From Oscillospiraceae bacterium (GTDB taxonomy: Bacteria; Bacillota; Clostridia; Oscillospirales; Oscillospiraceae), in NCBI GenBank assembly GCA_016287555.1, contig JAEFAK010000131.1:1-5425 (forward strand): 5,425 bases of DNA, in the 5' to 3' direction. A model generated the notes under the pieces. That model was given only the letters and a program-made list of their open reading frames with translations. It did not search any database and was not told the origin of the DNA. Numbering within the stretch: the first letter of the stretch is position 1; the number at the start of each line of letters is the position of its first letter. Positions 1-5,425 of the stretch are shown piece by piece. The translations under genes were made by a program, and so were the position numbers.

Positions 1-1043
1 ATGACAGATTCGGCCCGAAAAAGATCAGCTTCCTGGGCGTGATCATCTTAGGCGTGGGCGTCATCCTCGCCTCCTGCGTAAAGCCGGGCAGCTCCATCTG
101 GCTGTTCTACCTGACATATTCCGTCGTCGGCGGCATCGGCGTCGGCGTAGCATACGGCGCGCTTTTGTCCTGCGTGCAGAAGTGGTTCCCCCACAAGCGC
201 GGCTTTGCCACCGGCATCGCCACCGCGGCCTTCGGCCTCGGCACCGTGGCTTTCAGCCCCATCATCGGCTCCATGCTCAAGAGCATGACCGTCAGCGCCA
301 CCCTGCGGACGCTGTCCCTGGTGTTCCTGGTCGTCGGCCTGATCGCCTGCTGCTTCATCCGGCTTCCCTCGGAGGAATATCTGGCCGCCCTCCCGAAGCC
401 GGCCCCGAAGAAGAACGCCATCGTGAACACGCGGGAAGTGCCCCTTAAGGAAGCGATCCGTACCGTGCCCTTCTGGTGCATCCTGCTGACCATCTTCTTC
501 TATAACGCCACCTGGAATATGCTCAACCCCATCATCAGACCTCTCGGTGAGGAGCGGGGACTCAGCACCGCCCTGGCGACCACCTGCGTGGCCCTCACCG
601 GCGCGTTCAACGCCGCCGGCCGCTTCAGCATGTCCGCCCTGTCGGATAAGCTGGGCCGGGTGGAGACGAACGTCCTGCTCTGCTGCATCACCATCGTCTG
701 CGCGCTGCTGCTCATGTTCGTGGGCAACGGCGTCTACATCGTTGTCGTGCTTATAACGGCCTTTGCCTTCGGCGGCCCCAGCGCCATCAACCCCGCCACC
801 ACCACCGATTTCTTCGGCGCCAAGTATACGGGCACCAACTACGGCGTGGCCATGCTGAGCCTGGGCCTGAGCTCCATCATCTTCAACGCCGTGTCCAACG
901 CTCTCGTAAAGGCCACCGGTACCTACTATACGACCTTCGTCATGGGCGCAGTCACCGCCGCCATAACCATCGTCCTCCAGCTCATCATGAACAAGTGCAA
1001 GAAAAAGATGAGCAAGGAAGCGCCCGAGGCAGGAAAAGAGTAA
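1..1043 (+). CDS. MFS transporter, OFA (oxalate/formate antiporter)-like, 5'-truncated
   Basis: This is an inner-membrane secondary transporter, probably for a small carboxylate. The frame is open from the left edge (first full codon at base 3) to the TAA at 1041-1043, giving 346 visible residues; the start and about two membrane helices lie outside the window. The first visible residues, DRFGPKK, are the motif A loop between helices 2 and 3, and it recurs in the second half as SALSDKLGR. About ten hydrophobic helices follow, split by a charged central loop (LPSEEYLAALPKPAPKK) as in 12-helix MFS proteins. The stretches TTDFFG and GTNYGVAM, just before and in helix 11, resemble the OFA family, which includes oxalate:formate antiporters and related monocarboxylate carriers. 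The tail is short and basic (KCKKKM). Half of its arginine codons are CGG, a codon almost absent from the other three genes. The substrate is not assignable; the MFS call is firm and the OFA subfamily likely. Confidence 0.9.
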   Translation, partial: DRFGPKKISFLGVIILGVGVILASCVKPGSSIWLFYLTYSVVGGIGVGVAYGALLSCVQKWFPHKRGFATGIATAAFGLGTVAFSPIIGSMLKSMTVSATLRTLSLVFLVVGLIACCFIRLPSEEYLAALPKPAPKKNAIVNTREVPLKEAIRTVPFWCILLTIFFYNATWNMLNPIIRPLGEERGLSTALATTCVALTGAFNAAGRFSMSALSDKLGRVETNVLLCCITIVCALLLMFVGNGVYIVVVLITAFAFGGPSAINPATTTDFFGAKYTGTNYGVAMLSLGLSSIIFNAVSNALVKATGTYYTTFVMGAVTAAITIVLQLIMNKCKKKMSKEAPEAGKE

Positions 1044-1058
1044 ACGCAGCGATAAAGA

Positions 1059-1089
1059 CCCCGCGGGAAGTCCTCCCGCGGGGCTTTTT
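1059..1089 (+). terminator. Rho-independent terminator after the MFS gene
   Basis: A perfect 10-bp stem, CCCCGCGGGA (1059-1068) against TCCCGCGGGG (1074-1083), encloses a 5-nt loop. It is followed by C and five T (1085-1089), then CTTT. It starts 15 nt after the transporter stop codon and should end that transcript, so the downstream MoaF-like gene needs its own promoter. Confidence 0.93.
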
Positions 1090-1133
1090 CTTTGCCCCGG
1101 CAGGCGGGAAAAATAAAAACAACGGTTAGCCGC

Positions 1134-1162
1134 TTTATTTCGGCGGCGCGATATGGTAAAAT
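1134..1162 (+). promoter_or_regulatory. Probable extended -10 promoter for the MoaF-like gene
   Basis: The stretch TGGTAAAAT (1154-1162) is an extended -10 element: a TG one base before TAAAAT, which matches five of six consensus bases. A weak -35, TTTATT, sits 17 bp upstream at 1134-1139. An overlapping alternative -10, TACAAT, lies at 1162-1167. The region is a local AT-rich island in GC-rich DNA, lies after a strong terminator, and would start transcription near 1169, about 45 nt before the gene. The -35 is poor, so the call is moderate. Confidence 0.5.
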
Positions 1163-1180
1163 ACAATAAATAAAAAATGA

Positions 1181-1196
1181 GGGGGCCGAGGCCCCC
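1181..1196 (+). other. GC-rich hairpin in the 5' leader of the MoaF-like gene
   Basis: GGGGGC (1181-1186) pairs with GCCCCC (1191-1196) around a CGAG loop. The hairpin ends three bases before the AAAAGGAG ribosome binding site. There is no T-tract, so it is not a terminator. It could protect the 5' end of the transcript or hold the binding site open; no riboswitch class is recognised. Confidence 0.45.
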
Positions 1197-1198
1197 GG

Positions 1199-1206
1199 AA
1201 AAGGAG
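1199..1206 (+). promoter_or_regulatory. Ribosome binding site of the MoaF-like gene
   Basis: AAAAGGAG (1199-1206) lies 7 nt before the ATG at 1214, an ideal distance. This fixes the start at 1214 rather than at the earlier out-of-frame ATG at 1177. Confidence 0.85.
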
Positions 1207-1213
1207 ATACGCC

Positions 1214-2938
1214 ATGCATCGAATCGAATATACCGACCTCACCCCCGAGCAGATAGGCGCTGCGCTTGCCGCCGCGAAGGCTCCCGTCTCCAAAACGCCG
1301 CTGTGCGGCTGCCTGGCCGGAAAGAAGCTCAGGATAGCGACGACCTCCGACTGCGCGCTCGATCTCGAGTTCTTCGATGACAAAGAGCTCTCCGTCAGCG
1401 AGAACGGCGCGCCAGCCGTCCGCTGCGCCTACGCCGCCAAGACTCTCTGCGGCGTGACGCTCTTCGTGTTCAATCTTCCCGGGACGCTGCGCGTCTTCGC
1501 CGTCGCGCTCGACAACAGGACCGGCCGCGCGACCGTCTATGACACGTTCTTCGCCGGCGAGGTGAAGATGGCCCGCGAGGTCCTCCGCGAGTATTACTTC
1601 GGCTATGTCGACGAGGGCAAGGGCGCTCCTGAAAAGCTCCATACGCTGACCAACCGCTTCGAGGGGAAGGGCTTCTTCTGGAAGGACGACGCCGGCAAGG
1701 AGTGGCTGGAGTTTTATCCCTCCGTCATGTATTCCTCGACCGTCCTGCTCTACGGAAAGTATCAGGGCATGACCTACTGCGCCCCGACCGACTATATCAA
1801 GATCAGCGAGGATATGCTGCTGACGGCCAAGGTCGAGGCCGAGTTTTCCGGCATGATGACGCTCAAGCTCGTCGATATGTTCAACGTCAGGTCCGTCGGC
1901 CTGCGCCTCGGCTTCGACGAGGAGGACGTATTCCATTTCGAGATGTTCGAGGCCGAGGGCAAGATAACCGGTCAGACGGCCTCCTTCGCTCCCTTCAACG
2001 ACTACGGCGAGAAGATAGTCCGCGCCGGCTCTCTCGTTTCCAACGACGGCAAGTACAAGGGCTTCCGCCCCGTATACCGCCCGATGTCCCTCTTCCCGCC
2101 CATGAGCGAGGAGGAGGTCGTCAAGGCGGCGAAGGAGCATACCGAGCCCTTCGGCGCGAAGGCGTCCATCATGGGCGGCTCGAACAGCGAGGGCTCCAAG
2201 AAGCTTCCGCTTTCGGATATGCTCGCGGGCAAAAAGCTGACCGTCAGATACGACGAGGGCCCCTGCTGGGAGTATGAGTTCATCGACGGCAGGCGCCTGA
2301 AGGTCCGCGCCGAGGGCGAGGCCGAGTGGCATGAGGAGCCCTACGAGTGTTTCGAGGTCGCGGAGAACATGGCCCTGTTCGGCCATCTGTGCCAGTGGGA
2401 GGTCCCCGCGTCCTCCAACTCCATCGCGCTCGATTTCTCCAACGACCTGACGACCTGCCTGCGCGCCGACTTCGGCAATGAGTTCGCCGGCAACGAGGTC
2501 AACGAGAAGATGATATTCGGCGTCATCGAGGGCGAGGGCCACAATCCGCCCAAGTACGTCCGCCATCATCCGACGGACGAGCTCGTCGGAAAGTCCTTCG
2601 CATGGAACTACAGCGACACCATGAGCTCCATCCACGTATACTCCAGCCCGAACTCCTATTCCTGGACGATCTTCCTCCCCAACGGGGACGGCGGCATGAT
2701 GTGGAGCTCTGTGTGCCTCTACGGCAAGCTCAGGGACGACACCTATATGTTCAGTTGGGTCGAGGAGGGCTGCGGCGGCAGTCTCGGCGTGCTCGTCTTC
2801 AATACGAGGACGATGCACGACTGCGGCTTCTTCTACGGTGTCGGCCGCAAAGACGGCGTGCATTACAGGAGCTTCGGCGCCTATGCCCGCCCCTGCGGAA
2901 AGTTCAATATCAGGAAATATCTCCAGCTCAAGCCGTAA
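1214..2938 (+). CDS. Tandem-duplicated MoaF-like (lipocalin-fold) protein, 574 aa
   Basis: No signal peptide or membrane helix is seen, so the protein is probably cytoplasmic. It contains two similar units. Matching landmarks, first then second unit, are LAGKKL at residues 34-39 and 337-342; a hydrophobic strand ending ALD at 98-100 and 405-407; HTLTNRFEGKGFFW at 143-156 and HHPTDELVGKSFAW at 451-464; and SSTVLLYGKYQGMTY at 174-188 and SSVCLYGKLRDDTY at 498-511. Each unit fits the MoaF pattern: an N-terminal part with an EWHEEPYECFEV-type stretch (clear in unit two, 371-382), then a C-terminal part opening with a GKxFxW strand and carrying an LYGK strand. Ordinary MoaF proteins are roughly half this length. 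The family is named from a Klebsiella monoamine-regulon gene and is often labelled molybdenum cofactor biosynthesis protein F; its biochemistry is not established and nothing here supports a cofactor role. It has its own promoter and terminator and faces the ligase operon. Unit two is closer to the family pattern than unit one. Family assignment is by eye. Confidence 0.78.
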   Translation: MHRIEYTDLTPEQIGAALAAAKAPVSKTPLCGCLAGKKLRIATTSDCALDLEFFDDKELSVSENGAPAVRCAYAAKTLCGVTLFVFNLPGTLRVFAVALDNRTGRATVYDTFFAGEVKMAREVLREYYFGYVDEGKGAPEKLHTLTNRFEGKGFFWKDDAGKEWLEFYPSVMYSSTVLLYGKYQGMTYCAPTDYIKISEDMLLTAKVEAEFSGMMTLKLVDMFNVRSVGLRLGFDEEDVFHFEMFEAEGKITGQTASFAPFNDYGEKIVRAGSLVSNDGKYKGFRPVYRPMSLFPPMSEEEVVKAAKEHTEPFGAKASIMGGSNSEGSKKLPLSDMLAGKKLTVRYDEGPCWEYEFIDGRRLKVRAEGEAEWHEEPYECFEVAENMALFGHLCQWEVPASSNSIALDFSNDLTTCLRADFGNEFAGNEVNEKMIFGVIEGEGHNPPKYVRHHPTDELVGKSFAWNYSDTMSSIHVYSSPNSYSWTIFLPNGDGGMMWSSVCLYGKLRDDTYMFSWVEEGCGGSLGVLVFNTRTMHDCGFFYGVGRKDGVHYRSFGAYARPCGKFNIRKYLQLKP

Positions 2939-2951
2939 GCTCCGCAATATC

Positions 2952-2986
2952 AAAGCCGGCAGGAACAAGCGTTCCTGCCGGCTTTT
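2952..2986. terminator. Bidirectional terminator between convergent genes
   Basis: A perfect 15-bp stem, AAAGCCGGCAGGAAC (2952-2966) with GTTCCTGCCGGCTTT (2971-2985), closes a 4-nt AAGC loop. On the + strand it ends in TTTT and then CTTATT, 13 nt after the stop of the MoaF-like gene. Read from the - strand the stem ends in CTTT followed by GATATT, a weaker T-tract, 14 nt after the ligase stop. The A/T ends of the stem let it serve both transcripts. Confidence 0.9.
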
Positions 2987-2999
2987 CTTATTGAGTTTT

Positions 3000-4721
3000 T
3001 CAGTCCTGCGCTCCGGCCTTGAGCTTGGCCTCCTCCTCGGCCTCGAGCTCGCGGTACGCGACCTTGCCGACGAGCGTCGTCGGGAGCTTTTCGCGGAACT
3101 CGATGTCGTAGGGCATCGCGTATTTGGCGATGTTCTTGCGGCAGTAGGCGAGGAGCGTCTGCTTCGTCTCCTCGCTGGGGGAGTAGCCGGGCTTGAGCAT
3201 GACGAAGGCCTTGACCTTCTGCATCTTGTATGGATCGGGGACGCCGATGACGCAGCTCATGTGCACGAATTCGTGCGCGTCGAGTATGTTCTCAAGCTGC
3301 GAGGGATAGACGTTGTACCCGCTGGTGACTATCATGCGCTTGATGCGCTGGCGGAAGTAGATGAAGCCCTCGTCGTCCATGATGCCGAGGTCGCCCGTGT
3401 GCAGCCACGTGCGCCCGTCGTCGTGGACCTTCAGGGTGTTCGCGGTCTCCTCGGGGTGGTTGATGTACTCGACCATGACCGTCGGGCCGGAGATGCAGAT
3501 CTCGCCCTCCTCGCCGTAGGGCTGCTCCTCCGTCGTGCCGACCTTGACTATCTTATAGTACGTGTCAGGGAAGGGCTGGCCTATGCTGCCCTCCTTCTGG
3601 ACGTGGGTCGGGGTCAGGCAGCTCGCGGTGACGCACTCTGTCGTGCCGTAGCCCTCGCGGACCTGGATGGTCGCGTGGTGATCGTAGAGGAACTTGTCAA
3701 AGCGCTTTTTGAGCTCCACGGAGAGCGAGTCGCCGCCGGAGAAAACACCCTTGAGGCAGGAAAGGTCGGCCTTGTCCATGCTCGGCAGGCGCAGCAGCGC
3801 CTCATAGAGCGTCGGTACGCCGGCGATGAAGTTGCAGCGGTATTTGACGATGAGCTTGGCGTAGCTCGTCGCGGTAAAGCGCGGGACGAGGATGCAGCGG
3901 CCGCCGGTGGCGAGCATCGAATGGATGCAGACGCCGAGGCCGAAGCCGTGGAATATGGGCATGACGGCGAGCATCTTGTCGCCGGGGCGGAACATCGGGT
4001 TGGTCGTGACTATCTGCACGGAGAGAGCGTTGAAATTGAGGTTGGTGAGCAGGATGCCCTTCGTCGTGCCCGTCGTGCCGCCCGAGTAGAGGATGACGGC
4101 GGGATCCCCGCCCTTCTTCTCGACCTCGTAGGTCCAGTGGTATGTGCTGCCGCGGCGGAGAAATTCCTTCCAGCGGATGACGGGCGCGTCCTTGGGGATG
4201 GGCGCTATCTTGCGGCCCTCGACGAGCATGTAGCCCGCCTTGACCGGGGTCGAGAGGGCGTCGCGGATACTGGCGATGATGATGTTGGCGACGTTGACGT
4301 TCTTGCGGATGGCCTCGAACTTCCCGTAGAACTGGTCGAGCGTGATGACGTAAAGGCTCTGGGATTCCTTTATGAAGAATTCGATCTCGTTCTCGCTCGA
4401 GAGCGGGTGGACCATGTTCGCGATGGCGCCGACGAGGTTTATCGCATAGAACATCTGGACGGCCTGCGGGCAGTTGGGCATGGCTATCGTGATGCGGTCT
4501 CCCTCGCGCACGCCTATGGACTTGAGCGCGCGGGCGCAAAGCTCGACCTGCGCGACGAATTTCCTGTAGGTCGTGGACTTGCCCATGAAGTCATAGGCTA
4601 TATTGTCGGGGTATTTCGCGGCTGCCTGCCTGACGGCGTCGAACATTGAGCCCTGATTGTACTCAAGGTGGAAGGGAACGTCGCCGTAGTTTTTCAGCCA
4701 AGGGGTCTTGGTCTCTGTCAT
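3000..4721 (-). CDS. AMP-forming acyl-CoA ligase (FadD-like), 573 aa
   Basis: This enzyme is expected to activate a carboxylic acid with ATP to an acyl-adenylate and then form the CoA thioester. All core motifs of the adenylate-forming superfamily are present, counted from the ATG at 4721: P-loop YSGGTTGTTKG (212-222), PIFHGFGLG (255-263), EGYGTTE (356-362), TGDLG (442-446), the hinge region QRIKRMIVTSGYNVYP (458-473, hinge Lys461), and catalytic Lys553 in LVGKVAYREL. Length and order fit a complete long- or medium-chain type ligase; the acid-binding pocket cannot be read reliably, so fatty, aromatic or steroid acids remain possible. The Asp usually before the hinge Arg is Gln458. The ATG is chosen over a TTG at 4739 because AGGAGGT sits 6 nt before the ATG. 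The ATG overlaps the stop of the upstream E2-like gene (ATGA), so the two are one operon. Arginine is almost always CGC, with no CGG. Confidence 0.95.
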   Translation of the reverse strand: MTETKTPWLKNYGDVPFHLEYNQGSMFDAVRQAAAKYPDNIAYDFMGKSTTYRKFVAQVELCARALKSIGVREGDRITIAMPNCPQAVQMFYAINLVGAIANMVHPLSSENEIEFFIKESQSLYVITLDQFYGKFEAIRKNVNVANIIIASIRDALSTPVKAGYMLVEGRKIAPIPKDAPVIRWKEFLRRGSTYHWTYEVEKKGGDPAVILYSGGTTGTTKGILLTNLNFNALSVQIVTTNPMFRPGDKMLAVMPIFHGFGLGVCIHSMLATGGRCILVPRFTATSYAKLIVKYRCNFIAGVPTLYEALLRLPSMDKADLSCLKGVFSGGDSLSVELKKRFDKFLYDHHATIQVREGYGTTECVTASCLTPTHVQKEGSIGQPFPDTYYKIVKVGTTEEQPYGEEGEICISGPTVMVEYINHPEETANTLKVHDDGRTWLHTGDLGIMDDEGFIYFRQRIKRMIVTSGYNVYPSQLENILDAHEFVHMSCVIGVPDPYKMQKVKAFVMLKPGYSPSEETKQTLLAYCRKNIAKYAMPYDIEFREKLPTTLVGKVAYRELEAEEEAKLKAGAQD

Positions 4722-5425
4722 ATCTCTACCTCCTGACAAGCCGGCTGCTCAAGCAGCGTCGGATCGCTCAAAAGCTTTTTGACGAGCGCGACGGACTTCG
4801 CGTAATAATAGCCGTCGGCAATGCGCTCGTCGACCGTGAGGCCGATATCGACGACCTCCTTCATCTCGAAGCTACCGTCCGGCGCGAAGATCGGGACGGT
4901 CTTCTTCTCGCCTATTATGACGAAGAGGGAGTTCGTGCCCCAGTTGGTCAGGTGGTGGTAGCCGGAGCGGAGCTTTATCGAGCCGAGGTTGGAGAACATC
5001 GCGCTCGCGTAGTAGGGGTCGCTCGCGACGAGGGACTTGGGCACCTTCCCGTAATAGTCCAGCTTGCGGAACAGCGCCATCAGGAACGAGCAGAGGAAGC
5101 GCGGCATGCGCATCATCATGTCCATGGCCGAGGTCGAATTGTCGAGCTCCTCGCCGCGGCGGGTCGTTATCTCCTTCATAAGGCGCGCGTGGACGTCGTC
5201 TATCGTGTCCTCGGGATAAAACCTGAGGTAGGCCAGCGCCTCGTGCGATTCGTCGTCGAAGGTCTTCTTGACGACGAAGGCGGCGGTGAACTCGTTGCGC
5301 TGGTAAAGGCGTTTGCCCTGAATGAATCTGTTCAGATGCGGCCGCAGCTGCATCGTTTTCATGACGGCCGCGAGGACGACGTGGAAAAGGGTCCATTTGT
5401 CGCCGGACGCGGCGTTCTTGTGTTC
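4718..5425 (-). CDS. Stand-alone E2-like (2-oxoacid dehydrogenase acyltransferase fold) protein, 5'-truncated, catalytic His replaced by Glu
   Basis: The frame runs from the right edge to a TGA at 4720-4718, giving 235 visible residues. The Met codon at 5362 is not the start: the preceding 21 codons are open and encode family-like sequence (KWTLFHVVLAAV then LRPHLNRF), matching the E2 catalytic-domain helix that ends in P-x-L-N. FSNLGS (124-129 from that Met) matches the SNLG strand, and DIGLTVDERIADG matches the C-terminal active-site segment, normally DHRxxDG. Here His is Glu (GAG, 4828-4826), while the Asp and Gly of the motif remain. In E2 enzymes and chloramphenicol acetyltransferase this His is the general base that moves the acyl group to or from CoA, so the usual chemistry may be lost. 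The visible part nearly fills one catalytic domain and no lipoyl domain is seen, but the N-terminus is missing. Dehydrogenase E1 or E3 genes are not in the window. Pairing with the ligase suggests acyl-CoA binding or transfer; this is inference. Confidence 0.8.
   Translation of the reverse strand, partial: EHKNAASGDKWTLFHVVLAAVMKTMQLRPHLNRFIQGKRLYQRNEFTAAFVVKKTFDDESHEALAYLRFYPEDTIDDVHARLMKEITTRRGEELDNSTSAMDMMMRMPRFLCSFLMALFRKLDYYGKVPKSLVASDPYYASAMFSNLGSIKLRSGYHHLTNWGTNSLFVIIGEKKTVPIFAPDGSFEMKEVVDIGLTVDERIADGYYYAKSVALVKKLLSDPTLLEQPACQEVEI
4728..4734 (-). promoter_or_regulatory. Ribosome binding site that fixes the ligase start
   Basis: On the - strand AGGAGGT (4734-4728) lies 6 nt before the ATG at 4721-4719, inside the end of the upstream gene. 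The in-frame TTG at 4739 would place this strong site inside the coding sequence, so it is rejected as the start. Confidence 0.9.

Noticed and set aside
48..1166. Long open frame on the - strand opposite the transporter
   Set aside because: It is Gly/Ala/Asp/His-rich, lacks any recognisable domain, and overlaps a clear MFS protein and its terminator.
1181..1196. GGGGGC/GCCCCC hairpin as a terminator
   Set aside because: It is followed by GGAAAAGGAG with no T-tract and lies between a promoter and a ribosome binding site.
1177..1380. Small + strand frame starting at an ATG in the leader of the MoaF-like gene
   Set aside because: It has no Shine-Dalgarno site, its start lies in the hairpin region, and it is out of frame with and overlaps the well-supported gene at 1214.
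1214..2938. Role in molybdenum cofactor synthesis
   Set aside because: The MoaF name invites it, but no cofactor-synthesis or molybdoenzyme gene is in the window and the family has no shown enzymatic role in that pathway.
926..2968. Long open frame on the - strand opposite the MoaF-like gene
   Set aside because: It is a mirror frame of GC-rich coding sequence, runs through a terminator and a promoter region, has low-complexity Ala/Glu/Val/Leu/Gly-rich composition and matches no family I recognise.
2838..4649. Long open frame on the + strand opposite the CoA ligase
   Set aside because: Its composition is dominated by Asp, Val, Ala and Leu, as expected from the reverse of a GC-rich gene, it crosses the convergent terminator, and the ligase on the other strand has every catalytic motif.
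4719..4739. TTG at 4739 as the ligase start
   Set aside because: AGGAGGT sits between this TTG and the ATG at 4721 at ideal distance from the ATG, and the six extra residues are encoded by the binding site itself.
4718..5425. Normal E2 subunit of a 2-oxoacid dehydrogenase complex
   Set aside because: The catalytic His is absent, the neighbour is a CoA ligase rather than E1 or E3, and no lipoyl domain is seen, although the missing N-terminus leaves that last point open.

Overview
The window is high-GC, bacterial-looking DNA with four protein genes and short intergenic spaces. Strong AGGAGG-type Shine-Dalgarno sites and GC-rich hairpin terminators with T-tracts show it is bacterial. The mix of an OFA-type carboxylate transporter, a CoA ligase, a stand-alone E2-like acyltransferase and a MoaF-like protein would suit a gut or sediment anaerobe, such as a high-GC Bacillota (Clostridia) or a coriobacterium. 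That assignment is an inference and is not firm.

Layout from left to right: (1) the 3' part of an MFS transporter of the oxalate/formate-antiporter type on the + strand, closed by a strong intrinsic terminator. (2) A 170-nt gap holding that terminator, a probable extended -10 promoter and a short leader with a GC hairpin just before the ribosome binding site. (3) A 574-residue + strand protein that reads as two MoaF-like units in tandem. (4) A 61-nt convergent gap filled by a 15-bp hairpin that can stop transcription from both sides. (5) On the - strand, entering from the right edge, a two-gene operon. Its first gene is a 5'-truncated E2-like acyltransferase whose catalytic His position is Glu. 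The second is a 573-residue AMP-forming acyl-CoA ligase. The two overlap by four bases (ATGA) and are very likely translationally coupled.

Taken together the genes suggest uptake and CoA activation of a carboxylic acid: the transporter would move a small carboxylate, the ligase would make its CoA ester, and the E2-like protein would bind or transfer the acyl group. The MoaF-like protein has a predicted lipocalin-type barrel and could bind a hydrophobic or aromatic ligand. The substrate cannot be read from the sequence. The transporter gene uses arginine codons unlike its three neighbours, so it may have a separate history. No mobile element, RNA gene or CRISPR array was seen.
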